A DNA stretch of 64,000 nt from CALWOS01 sp963595735 (GCA_963595735.1 CAVBJJ010000008.1:1-64000); one strand, 5' to 3'. Numbered from the stretch's first letter, positions 6,943 to 15,747 are shown. Program-made: numbers and translations. Notes: a model not told the origin generated them from the sequence alone.

Positions 6943-7938
6943 ATGTGCAAGACGAAAACACCCGCTATTGACAGGTACCGCGGCAACCGCTATCCGGTCG
7001 CGCACTATATATTGCGGAGACTGCTTTCTTTGCTCCCGGTCCTGCTTGGTGTAACACTCCTGACCTATGGCTTGCTGTATTTGTCGCCGCAGGACCCGGT
7101 GGAGATGCTGCTGCAGGGACAGGGAACCGCACCGAACCCGGATGTTGTGGATGCCATGCGCAGCCGGCTGGGACTGGATCGCCCCTTCCTCGTGCAGTAT
7201 GGCAACTGGCTTTGGAATTGTATCCGCGGGGATATGGGAGTGTCCTATATCGACGGTGCGCCCGTTGCCGGAAAACTCCTGACCGCCCTTCCCAACACCC
7301 TGAAGCTGACCGCCGCATCGGTCATCGTCACCGTTCTGCTGTCCGTTCCGCTGGGGATCCTTACGGCCGTGAAGCAGGGAAAGCCCCTGGACTGTATCAT
7401 CCGCTTTCTGAGCTTTGTCGGCAACAGCCTGCCCAGCTTTCTCGCATCCCTGCTGCTTTTGTATGTCTTTGCGCTGAAACTGGGATGGTTTCCCGTCCTT
7501 TCCTCCGGCTCGTGGGTCAGTCTCGTTCTGCCGACATTGGCGCTGGCGATCCCCATGACCGGAAAATACATCCGGCAGGTGCGCGCCGCCGTATTAGAGC
7601 AGCTTGGCAAAACCTATGTGGCCGGCGCAGTATCCCGTGGACTGCCCGGCAGGGTCGTGCTGTTTCATTCTGTACTGCCCAATACGATGACGACGCTTCT
7701 TACGCTGCTGTCTATGTCGATCGGTTCACTTCTGGGCGGAACGGCAGCGGTGGAGATGATTTTTTCTCTCCCGGGCATGGGATATATGGTCACAAGCGCC
7801 GTACTCTCCCGCGACTATCCGACCATCCAGGCCTTTGTGGTCTGGAGCAGCGTGATCTATATCGGCATCCATCTGCTGACGGATATTTTCTGCTTCTATA
7901 CGGATCCTCGGCTCCACGCCGGACTGGGGGTGGCGTGA
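6943..7938 (+). CDS. nikB: Nickel/peptide-type ABC transporter permease, NikB-like
   Basis: A 331-residue member of the DppB/OppB/NikB permease family. After a short cytoplasmic head it has the family N-terminus (YILRRLLSLLPVLLGVTLLTY), a periplasmic loop with DPVE and LGLDRPFLVQYGNWL, and a C-terminal half with the coupling-loop region RGLPGRVVLFHSVLPN. About six membrane spans. It forms the membrane pore with NikC. It starts 3 nt after the methyltransferase, and its stop codon overlaps the nikC start (TGATG). The family also transports peptides; nickel is favoured by the InrS-like regulator and by the nickel enzyme CooS next door. Confidence 0.8.
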   Translation: MCKTKTPAIDRYRGNRYPVAHYILRRLLSLLPVLLGVTLLTYGLLYLSPQDPVEMLLQGQGTAPNPDVVDAMRSRLGLDRPFLVQYGNWLWNCIRGDMGVSYIDGAPVAGKLLTALPNTLKLTAASVIVTVLLSVPLGILTAVKQGKPLDCIIRFLSFVGNSLPSFLASLLLLYVFALKLGWFPVLSSGSWVSLVLPTLALAIPMTGKYIRQVRAAVLEQLGKTYVAGAVSRGLPGRVVLFHSVLPNTMTTLLTLLSMSIGSLLGGTAAVEMIFSLPGMGYMVTSAVLSRDYPTIQAFVVWSSVIYIGIHLLTDIFCFYTDPRLHAGLGVA

Positions 7939-8780
7939 TGGATCGAACCACCCGTTCCAAACGCAGGCTGTTCCTGCTGCTGACGATTTTTCTTGCGCTG
8001 TGTCTGCTGAGCCTGTTCTCCGGCGCGCTTGCTCCCCATGACCCGAAGCTGGCTGACCTCTCCGCGGCCAAGCTGCCGCCCGGCGGCGCATACCCCATGG
8101 GCACAGACGGACTGGGTCGGTGCATCTGGTCGCGTATCCTCTCCGGCGCCGGCAGTTCGATCTTCGCCTCCCTGAGCATTGCGGGACTGAGCATGCTGAT
8201 TGGCTGCGCCATCGGCCTTGTCAGCGGATACATCGGCGGTCTTTTCGACGAAGTCCTCATGCGTGTTGTAGATATCTTTCTGGCATTTCCCGGTATTGTG
8301 CTGTCCATCGCGGTAGCAGGTATGCTGGGACCGAGCCTGAAAAACGGCGTTCTCGCGCTGGCCGCGACAGGCTGGCCGCAATATGCCCGCCTGATCCGCA
8401 GCTATGTGCTCTCTATCCGGCAGGAGAACTTTGTCAAGGCAGCCATTTTGAACGGACAGAGCAGCTTTTCCATTTTGCTGCGGCACATCCTGCCCAACGC
8501 CATCCGCCCCGTGGTCGTGACCGGCGCGCTGCATCTGAGCAGCGCCATGCTCAGCATTTCGGGCCTGAGCTTTCTTGGCTTGAGCGCCTCCACGGCGGAA
8601 TGGGGCAATATGCTCTCCGAGGGCCGCAGCTTGATGCAGCAGTGTCCCTGGGTGGTGCTGTATCCAGCCCTTGCCATCTTTCTGGTAAGCATTCTGTTCG
8701 GTCTTCTGGGCGACAGCGTGCGCGATGTGCTCGACCCCCAAAGAAAGGTACAATCTATCATGAAGGAGAAAAAAGCGTGA
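7938..8780 (+). CDS. nikC: Nickel/peptide-type ABC transporter permease, NikC-like
   Basis: A 280-residue partner permease of the DppC/NikC family. The N-terminus has a first membrane span followed by the family motif APHDPKLADL and MGTDGLGRCIWSRIL. The core has FDEVLMRVVDIFLAFPGIVL, and the C-terminal coupling loop is recognisable around NGQSSFSILLRHILPN. The ATG at 7938 overlaps the nikB stop, and its own TGA overlaps the GTG start of nikA, indicating translational coupling. It acts with NikB in the cytoplasmic membrane. Confidence 0.82.
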   Translation: MDRTTRSKRRLFLLLTIFLALCLLSLFSGALAPHDPKLADLSAAKLPPGGAYPMGTDGLGRCIWSRILSGAGSSIFASLSIAGLSMLIGCAIGLVSGYIGGLFDEVLMRVVDIFLAFPGIVLSIAVAGMLGPSLKNGVLALAATGWPQYARLIRSYVLSIRQENFVKAAILNGQSSFSILLRHILPNAIRPVVVTGALHLSSAMLSISGLSFLGLSASTAEWGNMLSEGRSLMQQCPWVVLYPALAIFLVSILFGLLGDSVRDVLDPQRKVQSIMKEKKA

Positions 8781-10312
8781 AGAAGATCTCTGCATTTCTT
8801 TTAACGCTGCTTGTGCTGCTCGGCCTGACCGCCTGCGGCGCCACGGCGGAGATCAACAACAGCGCAGACCCCCGCGGCACCTTCGTTTTCGGCGGGCAGG
8901 TCGGCAATGTGGACCCGGCTTGCGGCGCTTATGCATGGGTGGGTATGCGCAGCGGTGTGATGGAATCCCTGTTCCGGCTGGACGACAGCATGCAGGTGCA
9001 GAAAAATCTGGTGGACGCCTATTCTGTTTCCGAGGATGGCCTTGTCTGGACGATCGTGCTGCGCAGCGGCGTGCTGTTCCAAAGCGGCAATCCGATGGAT
9101 GCCGCTGCGGTACAGGCTTCTCTGGAACGCGTATGTTCCCTGCAAAGCCGCGCGGAGAAGGAGCTGAACATCGCCTCGATCGAAGCGGACGGCAACACCC
9201 TGACGATCACCACCCATGCGCCGAACCCCGTCCTGCCCAATTGCCTGTGCGATCCCTATTCCGGGATCGTGGATGTCAAGAGCCTGGATGCAAACGGCAA
9301 TGCCACGGTGGGTACCGGACCATTTCAGCTGACAGAATATGTAGAAAATGTGCGTCTGGAACTGGACGCTTTTGACGATTACTGGGGCGGCAAGCCCGCC
9401 AGTAAGCATGTGACCATCCGGTCTGCCAGCGACCTTGACGCCTGCACCCTCGCGCTGCAAACGGGCGAACTGGACGCCTGCTACGGCCTTCCCTATGACG
9501 CCCGCGACCTGTTTGACGGGACAAGCGGCTTCAAAATCTCGCAAGCCGCGACCTCCCGCGTATACAAGGTGTATTTCAATCTGGAGCACGAATTTACGGG
9601 AGATCCCAACTTCCGCAAGGCGGTCTGCATGGCGATCGACCGCGTGAACTATGCCGATGTTCTTGTCAATGGCGCAGGCACGCCCACAAAAACCACCTTT
9701 CCGGCAGCAACGGCGTTCGGCGACGCGGCCGCCCTGACGAATGTACCGGATTTCGATATGGACGGCGCAAAGGCGCTGCTGGCGCAGAGCGGCTATACGG
9801 ATTCCGACGGTGATGGCTTTCTGGATAAGGACGGCAAAAAGGTCTCTCTGCAAATCATCACCTATGGCCGCACAGGGCTGCCGCAGGTAAGTCAGGCGCT
9901 GCAATCCGCGCTGCGCCAGCTGGGTGTGGATGTCAGTCTGGAGCAACTGGACAGCACGGAGGAACGCGGACACGCGGGCACCTTTGATCTGAGCGTGTAC
10001 GCCGAGGTCACACTGCCGACCGGAGATCCGTATTCCTATATGATAAACAGCTACGGTACCGGCGGCACAAACAACTTCGGCCGGTATTCCAACGCCGCGG
10101 TGGACACCCTGCTGGCGCAGCTTGCCGTGGCCTTTGATCCCGCGCAGCGTGCAGAGATCACCCGGCAAATCGACGAGATCGTGCTGTCCGAAAACGCATA
10201 CTGCAACATTTTCCACCTGAATATGTACATCGCCATGAAGGACACCGTGGAGGGGTTGGAACAGTCTCCGGTGGATTACTATCATATCACTTACAAAACC
10301 TGCATTAAGTAA
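8777..10312 (+). CDS. nikA: Nickel/peptide-type substrate-binding lipoprotein, NikA-like
   Basis: A 511-residue extracellular binding protein (SBP_bac_5 family). The GTG start at 8777 overlaps the nikC stop, with AAGGAG 8 nt upstream. A lipoprotein signal peptide ends in LTAC, giving Cys21 as the lipid-anchored residue. The mature protein has family landmarks: an N-terminal strand (GTFVFGGQVGNVDPA), the segment GLVWTIVLRSGVLFQSGNPMDAAAV, and the later FRKAVCMAIDRVNYADVLV. Family members bind nickel chelates, peptides or opines. Position between nikBC and nikDE and the linked metal regulator favour nickel, perhaps as a chelate. No decisive metal-binding motif can be read. Confidence 0.78.
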   Translation: MKKISAFLLTLLVLLGLTACGATAEINNSADPRGTFVFGGQVGNVDPACGAYAWVGMRSGVMESLFRLDDSMQVQKNLVDAYSVSEDGLVWTIVLRSGVLFQSGNPMDAAAVQASLERVCSLQSRAEKELNIASIEADGNTLTITTHAPNPVLPNCLCDPYSGIVDVKSLDANGNATVGTGPFQLTEYVENVRLELDAFDDYWGGKPASKHVTIRSASDLDACTLALQTGELDACYGLPYDARDLFDGTSGFKISQAATSRVYKVYFNLEHEFTGDPNFRKAVCMAIDRVNYADVLVNGAGTPTKTTFPAATAFGDAAALTNVPDFDMDGAKALLAQSGYTDSDGDGFLDKDGKKVSLQIITYGRTGLPQVSQALQSALRQLGVDVSLEQLDSTEERGHAGTFDLSVYAEVTLPTGDPYSYMINSYGTGGTNNFGRYSNAAVDTLLAQLAVAFDPAQRAEITRQIDEIVLSENAYCNIFHLNMYIAMKDTVEGLEQSPVDYYHITYKTCIK

Positions 10313-10340
10313 GTCCAGTCGGCGGAAGGAGGCACATCCT

Positions 10341-11321
10341 ATGCAGGAGACCCATTTGCTTGCCATCCGAAATCTGTCTGTACGCTATCCGGATGCGCAG
10401 ACAAGCGTTTTACACAATATAAATCTGACACTCGGCGCAGGAGAGATCGTCTGTGTGATCGGGGAAAGCGGGTCCGGCAAGAGCACGCTGCTCCATGCTG
10501 TGCTGCAGCTGCCGGGACGGATCGCAATCACCGGCGGGCAGGTACTGTTCCGGGGAAATGATTTGCAGCGGCTGGCGCCGCGGCAGCTGCGTTCGATACG
10601 CGGCAGGGAAATCGGTCTTGTCTTTCAGGAGCCGGGGGCGTCTCTGGATCCCATTCGCAAAATTCATAAACAGTTTTATGACACATTACACGCCCATGAC
10701 CGGTCTGTTACCAGAGCCGCCGCCAGACAAAAAGCGACTACCCTCCTGCAGAGCATGGGATTTCGGGACCCGGCGCGGATCTTGGAAAGCTACCCCGCAC
10801 TGCTTTCCGGCGGCATGAATCAGCGCGTGGCGATTGCGGCAGCAATGGCACTCGAACCTGCCATCCTGCTGGCAGATGAACCCACCAGCGCACTGGATAC
10901 GACTGTGCAGACACAGGTCGTCGCGCAGCTGCTGCGCCTGCGCGCCCAATACGGAACTTCCATCCTGCTCATCACCCACGATATGGGTATTGCGGCAAGG
11001 CTGGCCGATCAGATCGCTGTCCTGTATGGCGGGCACATGATGGAGTGCGGTCCCCGGGACGCTGTACTCCATCATCCGGCACATCCGTATACCCGCGCCC
11101 TGCTTGCGGCGGTTCCCCGTCTGGACGGCACGCTGCCCCAGGGCATCCCCGGCCGCAAGCCGGAGATATTCTCTGCGCAGGGCTGTGCTTTCGCATCCCG
11201 ATGTCCCCATGCAGAGCCATCCTGCACACAGGCAGTTTTGCGTCCGCGCACGGCAGGCGGAAAGCACTGGACGCTTTGCGGAAAGGAGGCGCTCCCGCAT
11301 GCAGACGATCCTTGCCGTTGA
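10341..11321 (+). CDS. nikD: Nickel/peptide-type ABC transporter ATPase, NikD-like
   Basis: A 326-residue ATP-binding subunit. Walker A is GESGSGKST, Q-loop VFQEPGASLDPI, signature LSGGMNQR, Walker B ILLADEPTSALD and H-loop LITHD. The C-terminal oligopeptide/dipeptide-transporter extension has the Cys-bearing segment GCAFASRCPHAEPSC. The start at 10341 follows GGAAGGAGG. The 3' end overlaps nikE by 23 nt in another frame. It pairs with NikE to drive transport through NikBC. Confidence 0.85.
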   Translation: MQETHLLAIRNLSVRYPDAQTSVLHNINLTLGAGEIVCVIGESGSGKSTLLHAVLQLPGRIAITGGQVLFRGNDLQRLAPRQLRSIRGREIGLVFQEPGASLDPIRKIHKQFYDTLHAHDRSVTRAAARQKATTLLQSMGFRDPARILESYPALLSGGMNQRVAIAAAMALEPAILLADEPTSALDTTVQTQVVAQLLRLRAQYGTSILLITHDMGIAARLADQIAVLYGGHMMECGPRDAVLHHPAHPYTRALLAAVPRLDGTLPQGIPGRKPEIFSAQGCAFASRCPHAEPSCTQAVLRPRTAGGKHWTLCGKEALPHADDPCR

Positions 11322-12060
11322 TCATGTGACAAAGACCTTTCGTGCGCGCGGTGGGCAAACGATTCTGGCAGTGGACGACATTTCACTGACCATAGAAGCC
11401 GGGGAATGTGTCGGCGTCATCGGAGAAAGCGGCGCAGGAAAATCCACGCTGGCGCACATCATCGCCCGGCTGCTCCTGCCGGACAGCGGCAGCGTCACGC
11501 TGTGCGGCACCGAGTTGACGACTGCCAGGGGAAAAGCCCTGCGGGCGGCGTACCGGAATATGCAGATGATCTTTCAGGAGCCGCGCTCCTCCTTTGACCC
11601 GCGGCTGACGCTGGGAGAAAGCATGGATGCGGCATGCAGACCCATTCTACCGGAGCGGTCACAGCGCACGGCAAAGGCGAGGGCGCTTTGGGAAAAGGTC
11701 GGTCTGGATGCACACCTTGGGGATCTCTATCCTGAACAGGTCAGCGGCGGCGAATGCCAGCGGGCCGCGATTGCAAGGGCTCTTGCCCAAAAGCCGCGCC
11801 TGCTGATTTGTGATGAGGCGACCTCGGCGCTGGATGTGTCCGTACAGGCGCAGATTCTCGGCCTGCTGCACGAAATACGGCAGGAAAGCGGTCTGTCCCT
11901 TTTGTTCATCACCCACGACCTTGCACTGGCCAGCAGCTTTTGCGACCGAATCTATGTGCTCTATGACGGAAAGGTCGTAGAGCATGGTGCAACGGAACAG
12001 ATCATCCATGCCCCCGCCCTGCCCTACACCAGACGGCTTGTAGACGCGGTACGGATATAA
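11299..12060 (+). CDS. nikE: Nickel/peptide-type ABC transporter ATPase, NikE-like
   Basis: A 253-residue second ATPase, shorter than NikD because it lacks the C-terminal Cys-rich extension. Walker A GESGAGKST, Q-loop IFQEPRSSFDPR, signature VSGGECQR, Walker B LLICDEATSALD and H-loop FITHD. The start ATG (11299) is chosen by GAAAGGAGG just upstream and lies inside the end of nikD. Last gene of the operon. The next gene has its own promoter. Confidence 0.85.
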   Translation: MQTILAVDHVTKTFRARGGQTILAVDDISLTIEAGECVGVIGESGAGKSTLAHIIARLLLPDSGSVTLCGTELTTARGKALRAAYRNMQMIFQEPRSSFDPRLTLGESMDAACRPILPERSQRTAKARALWEKVGLDAHLGDLYPEQVSGGECQRAAIARALAQKPRLLICDEATSALDVSVQAQILGLLHEIRQESGLSLLFITHDLALASSFCDRIYVLYDGKVVEHGATEQIIHAPALPYTRRLVDAVRI

Positions 12061-12090
12061 ACGCAAAACGCCTCCGGTCGTTTCCGAAAC

Positions 12091-12119
12091 TTTACAGAAG
12101 TCCAAATTTGTGCTAAGCT
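12091..12119 (+). promoter_or_regulatory. Promoter of the CsoR/InrS-like regulator gene
   Basis: TTTACA (12091-12096), 17-bp spacer, TAAGCT (12114-12119), 35 bp before the start codon. The regulator is therefore probably transcribed separately from the nik operon, apart from read-through. Confidence 0.55.
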
Positions 12120-12154
12120 ACATACGATCCTGTACTGTGGAAGGGAGAGGTCGT

Positions 12155-12454
12155 ATGTCCGCAGAAACGCATGAACACGCACATTCTCACACGCATGATC
12201 CACAGGCGAAAAAGCGTCAGATAAACCGCATCTCCCGTATGGTCGGCCATATGGAGCATGTCAAAAAGATGATCGCTGCCGATGAAGACTGCGCACAGGT
12301 TCTTATCCAGCTCTCGGCGATCCGCTCGGCGCTGAACGGACTTGGCAAGGAGATCATCCGGGAGCATCTGGATCACTGCATTACGCACGCCATCGAAAAC
12401 GGCGACATGACCGCTGTAGAGGATTTTGAAAAAGCCCTGCAGCAATATCTATGA
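12155..12454 (+). CDS. CsoR/RcnR-family metal-sensing repressor, InrS-like (probable nickel sensor)
   Basis: A 99-residue all-helical DUF156 protein. The start at 12155 follows GGGAGAGG. The N-terminus has five histidines in THEHAHSHTHD. Metal-ligand positions are H14, C46, H71 and C75. Spacing from the first Cys (-32, +25, +29) is exactly that of the nickel sensor InrS (His21, Cys53, His78, Cys82) and RcnR (His3, Cys35, His60, His64). The Cys-His-Cys core alone would also fit copper-sensing CsoR, but H14 and the nik/cooS setting favour nickel. Such proteins are tetrameric repressors that leave DNA when metal binds. Likely targets are the nik operon and its own gene. Family certain, metal inferred. 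Confidence 0.85.
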   Translation: MSAETHEHAHSHTHDPQAKKRQINRISRMVGHMEHVKKMIAADEDCAQVLIQLSAIRSALNGLGKEIIREHLDHCITHAIENGDMTAVEDFEKALQQYL

Positions 12455-12560
12455 TGGATACAGGCCATCTGACCCAGGCATTTCCCGGTCAGGCGATCTG
12501 GCACGATGACAAAAATTCGTCGCGCGGCAACCCATGCACATCGCGATACAGCTATACAAA

Positions 12561-12596
12561 ACGACGGCTCTGAAATACCAAAGCCGTCGTTTTTTT
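12561..12596 (+). terminator. Terminator after the CsoR/InrS-like gene
   Basis: 9-bp stem ACGACGGCT (12561-12569)/AGCCGTCGT (12582-12590), 12-nt loop, T7 run. A second weaker AGGGGT/ACCCCT hairpin with a T-run follows at about 12608-12635. Confidence 0.85.
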
Positions 12597-12670
12597 CATT
12601 GGATTGACAGGGGTATCTAACATCACCCCTTTTTTAAGAAAACCGTACTGTCCCCGCTTTGCAGTCTCAC

Positions 12671-13462
12671 TCAGCCCAGCGCCTGGCCGGACTGCTTGAG
12701 CCGCAGGCTCAGACAGTCCGCGATCATGGCGATAAACTCGCTGTTAGTGGGCTTGCCTTTGATATTGGAAACGGTGTAGCCGAAGAATTTTTGCAGCGTT
12801 TCCAAATCGCCGCGATCCCATGCCACCTCAATGGCATGGCGAATGGCGCGCTCCACACGAGAGGGCGTAGTGCTGAACTTTTTCGCCACCGTAGGATACA
12901 GCACCTTGGTCACGGCGTTGATCACATCCATATCGTTGACCGTGAGCACAATGGCCTCCCGCAGGTATTGATAGCCCTTGATATGCGCCGGAACGCCGAT
13001 TTCGTGAATGATCTCCGTGACCATGTGCTCCAAGGGCACATTCTGCAATTGCACGGGGCTTCGCGTCAGCAGCACCGGCGCGCTGCTGGGCACGGCTTCC
13101 ATCGTCAAGCGCACCCGCTGGAGCAGATTCTCCAGGTCACAGGGCTTGGGTACAAAGTAGGCCACGCCCCTGTCTACACATTCCCGGATCACAGCCTCGG
13201 TACAAAAGCCGGAGCTGACAAACACCCGGGTGGGATATTCCTGTTCCTTTATCGCCGCCAAAATGGAAAAGCCATCTCGCTTCGGCAGCAGTATATCCAT
13301 GATCAGAGCATCCGGGCGGGTTTCCGCCAGCTGCTCCAGTGCAAGTGCGCCATCCCCCACACTTGCCACAAGCTCCATATCCGGTTCTGCCTGGATCAGG
13401 CTTTCCAGAGATTGCCGATAATCCTCCGCAGCATCTGCGATCATGATTCTGATTGTTCCCAT
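12671..13462 (-). CDS. spo0A: Sporulation master response regulator Spo0A
   Basis: A 263-residue protein. The N-terminal receiver domain has acidic residues at D10 and D14, phosphoacceptor D56 (LIMDILLP, the same number as in B. subtilis Spo0A) and K at VPKP. The C-terminal DNA-binding domain is Spo0A-specific: EIIHEIGVPAHIKGYQYLREAI, TPSRVERAIRHAIEVAWDRG and KPTNSEFIAMIADCL. The start at 13462 (MGTIR) is chosen by GAGGAGG 7-8 nt upstream over an in-frame ATG 20 codons earlier. It commits the cell to sporulation. The usual neighbour spoIVB is not next to it here. Several Spo0A-box-like sites lie upstream. Confidence 0.95.
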   Translation of the reverse strand: MGTIRIMIADAAEDYRQSLESLIQAEPDMELVASVGDGALALEQLAETRPDALIMDILLPKRDGFSILAAIKEQEYPTRVFVSSGFCTEAVIRECVDRGVAYFVPKPCDLENLLQRVRLTMEAVPSSAPVLLTRSPVQLQNVPLEHMVTEIIHEIGVPAHIKGYQYLREAIVLTVNDMDVINAVTKVLYPTVAKKFSTTPSRVERAIRHAIEVAWDRGDLETLQKFFGYTVSNIKGKPTNSEFIAMIADCLSLRLKQSGQALG

Positions 13463-13614
13463 TTGATTTCCTCCTCTATCTGCCAGATGATCTTGCTGGA
13501 CTGTATTCAATATTCCAGGCACAGCCCGGGACCTCCCCGTCCCATGTGGGGTGTGCGTTTTTTTGAATCACTCCTACAATTTACCACATTTTGGCGAGAC
13601 AGTTTGTCAAACCA

Positions 13615-13716
13615 TGTCGAATCGGATGGAGTTTCGCTCCCGTGATTCCCCGAAAAATCGACAAATTTTCCTTGTGATCTCAACACTTTTCAACATTTCT
13701 TTCGACATCTGTCGAA
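13615..13716. promoter_or_regulatory. Cluster of Spo0A-box-like sites upstream of spo0A
   Basis: TGTCGAA at 13615-13621, TTTGTCGA on the minus strand at 13658-13665, and an inverted pair TTCGACA (13701-13707)/TGTCGAA (13710-13716). The 0A-box core is TGNCGAA, so three sites match it fully and one nearly. They lie 150-255 bp upstream of the spo0A start, as expected for autoregulation. Sites seen; function inferred. Confidence 0.6.
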
Positions 13717-13744
13717 AGCTGCGAAAAACTGGCTGCGGGAGGTT

Positions 13745-15154
13745 TCAACTGTCCTCGCCATAAATAAAGTCCAGCCCCCAATACCGCGCCATGGCCACAT
13801 TTTTCCAGTCGTCCGGATCCGGCTCCAGCTCCGGAGCCATGGAAAAGCAATTATACCGGTTCTGGGAGGTGATCCGGTGCAAATGCATTTCGTGCTGTCC
13901 GGCAGCAACAGCGGCGGAGATCGTCGCTGCCCGCTGGTCAAATTCCTTTCGGGTTCGGGCAAGATCCTGCAGCGCCGTGTTCGCGCTGACGGCAACACCG
14001 GCCAGCAACGCCACGGCCACGACCCCGATCAATCGCCGGGCAAGCGTGCCCCTCCGCCGGCGCTTGTGCGCCTTGTCCCCCGCCTGCCGGCCATACAGCA
14101 CCGGCACCACGCAGGCCACCGGCACGATCAGATCCAGCGCCAGAATGCCGCTCCAGACCCGCAGGGGAAACTGGGGGCTGAGCGCCATGGCCAGGGTAGC
14201 GCCGGCTGCGGCGATCACAAACAGAATGGGCGGCGCCAGAGCCCGCGCCGGACAACGGCGAAACAATACCGCCAACACCAGCACCAGCGCACACAGCACC
14301 GTGATCCACACCAGCGGCCGGAACAGACTGTAGCCCTCCTGGAGGATGCGCTCCGCCCGCGTCAGGCAGTCCTGCAGGCTGCCCATTCCGCCCGCACCGG
14401 CCAGGCGGTTTTGCTGGGCGGGGGATTTCAGCATCAGTAGCACGCCGGCACAAACGCCGAGAAAACCGGTAATCATCCAGGGGCGGATGCGCTTTTTCTG
14501 CGCCCGGAACACCACCATCGTACACAGCACCAGCAGCGCCAGCGCCGCGCCGGTGTTTTCGTTTGTCCAGCCCGCGATGCCGCCGCCGAGGAGCATGAGA
14601 ACCGCACACAACGCCTCTCGTCCGGCGCTGCGGGGTCTGCGGTCTTCCCAGCGGAGCACCCGGCGGTAGGGGATATAAAACAGCAGCACGATCAGGATAC
14701 CGAACAGGTAGTTTGCCGCGCCGATGGTCCAAAGAAAGCTGCTGCCAAACTCCGGCGTGAGGAACCAAAGCCCGGCAAACACCAGCGCGATGCCGCCGGC
14801 GCTGATCCGTCCCAAACTGCCCGCGCCATGATAGGCGATCACCAGACACAACAGGGAAAAGCCCAGGGCATTGACCACATCATTGCCCGGCTCGCCCAGC
14901 CACAGCTGCAGCTGCCCGATGCAGTGTACCACAGCGCGGCCGTTGAGCTGCAGGTAGTGCAGCTTTTGGCTTTCCAACAGCTGTCCAAGACTGCGCACCG
15001 GCTGCTTGGTAACAAAATCCATCACATAGGCGTAATCGTCGCTGTACAGCGGCGTGCGCAAATTCATCACCAGCAGCAGCACAAAAATACCAACCAATAC
15101 AATAAAAGGCGTCGTCCGTAACCGGCGACGCCCAAAATCTCTTGCTTCTTTCAA
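13745..15154 (-). CDS. Multi-pass membrane protein (DUF6056/GtrC-like), third gene of a glycosylation operon
   Basis: A 469-residue polytopic protein with about ten hydrophobic segments. The TTG start at 15154 overlaps the stop of gtrA (TTGA) and has AAAGGAG 8 nt upstream; earlier in-frame starts would run far into gtrA. Near the N-terminus, after the first span, is LYSDDYAYVMDF, an acidic extracellular loop typical of GT-C-fold glycosyltransferases and DUF6056 proteins. A long soluble C-terminal tail ends in WGLDFIYGEDS. In Gtr systems the third protein moves sugar from a lipid carrier to a surface polymer. That role is inferred from operon position. Confidence 0.65.
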   Translation of the reverse strand: MKEARDFGRRRLRTTPFIVLVGIFVLLLVMNLRTPLYSDDYAYVMDFVTKQPVRSLGQLLESQKLHYLQLNGRAVVHCIGQLQLWLGEPGNDVVNALGFSLLCLVIAYHGAGSLGRISAGGIALVFAGLWFLTPEFGSSFLWTIGAANYLFGILIVLLFYIPYRRVLRWEDRRPRSAGREALCAVLMLLGGGIAGWTNENTGAALALLVLCTMVVFRAQKKRIRPWMITGFLGVCAGVLLMLKSPAQQNRLAGAGGMGSLQDCLTRAERILQEGYSLFRPLVWITVLCALVLVLAVLFRRCPARALAPPILFVIAAAGATLAMALSPQFPLRVWSGILALDLIVPVACVVPVLYGRQAGDKAHKRRRRGTLARRLIGVVAVALLAGVAVSANTALQDLARTRKEFDQRAATISAAVAAGQHEMHLHRITSQNRYNCFSMAPELEPDPDDWKNVAMARYWGLDFIYGEDS

Positions 15155-15747
15155 TCTTTCAACTCCTTTTTCGGCGGGCGTTTCAGAGTGGGAAGCTGCT
15201 GATCCTTGCCGGGCAGTTTGTGCTGCCGAAAGGTAAAGATCCGCTGTCCGTTGTAGTTGAACAGCACAAACAGCACCATACCTGCCAGCATGGTCAGGTT
15301 TCCCTGCGCCCGGGCGCTGAAGGAGGAGTTCCGCAGCAGCCATTCCACCAACGGCCGCGCCAGGCCATAGGCCAGCACATAGCACACGGCAATATTGATG
15401 GCAAAGCGCACCGCCAGCTTTCTCTTGTCCTGCCCCTCCACCTGGAAGGTGAAGCGGGAGTTCAGATAAAAGCTGAGCAGGCTGCTGAAGATATAGTTAC
15501 AGGCCGTGGAGGGCCAGTAGCCGGCGTGAACCACATTGTACAGGATGGCCATGATGCCATAGCCCACCAGCGTGTTCACCGCGCCGACCATGCCAAAACG
15601 GATAAAGGCACTGCTGAGCATTTTCTTCACCAGACGGGTGTTGAGCAGCGCCTGCATCCAGCGGGTATCTATAATATAATAGCCAAGGCGTTGGGCGGGG
15701 GTAAGTCCCGTGGACGCCGTGGTCATGGATTTCTGTTTCTTATCCAT
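15151..15747 (-). CDS. GtrA-family membrane protein (probable lipid-linked sugar flippase)
   Basis: 198 residues with four hydrophobic segments in the GtrA pattern. The motif FIRFGMVGAVNTLVGYG is followed by YIFSSLLSFYLNSRFTF, a clear GtrA signature. The C-terminus ends in a basic tail (RPPKKELKD). The start overlaps the stop of the upstream glycosyltransferase (TAATG). GtrA proteins are thought to flip undecaprenyl-phosphate-linked sugars made by the partner GT2 enzyme. Middle gene of a tightly overlapping three-gene operon. Confidence 0.85.
   Translation of the reverse strand: MDKKQKSMTTASTGLTPAQRLGYYIIDTRWMQALLNTRLVKKMLSSAFIRFGMVGAVNTLVGYGIMAILYNVVHAGYWPSTACNYIFSSLLSFYLNSRFTFQVEGQDKRKLAVRFAINIAVCYVLAYGLARPLVEWLLRNSSFSARAQGNLTMLAGMVLFVLFNYNGQRIFTFRQHKLPGKDQQLPTLKRPPKKELKD

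Noticed and set aside
8801..10366. 521-codon minus-strand frame opposite nikA
   Set aside because: The plus-strand lipoprotein is clear; the opposite frame has no motifs or RBS.
12155..12454. Copper-responsive CsoR
   Set aside because: No copper exporter is nearby. H14 at the InrS/RcnR position and the nik/cooS neighbours favour nickel, although the Cys-His-Cys core alone cannot exclude copper.
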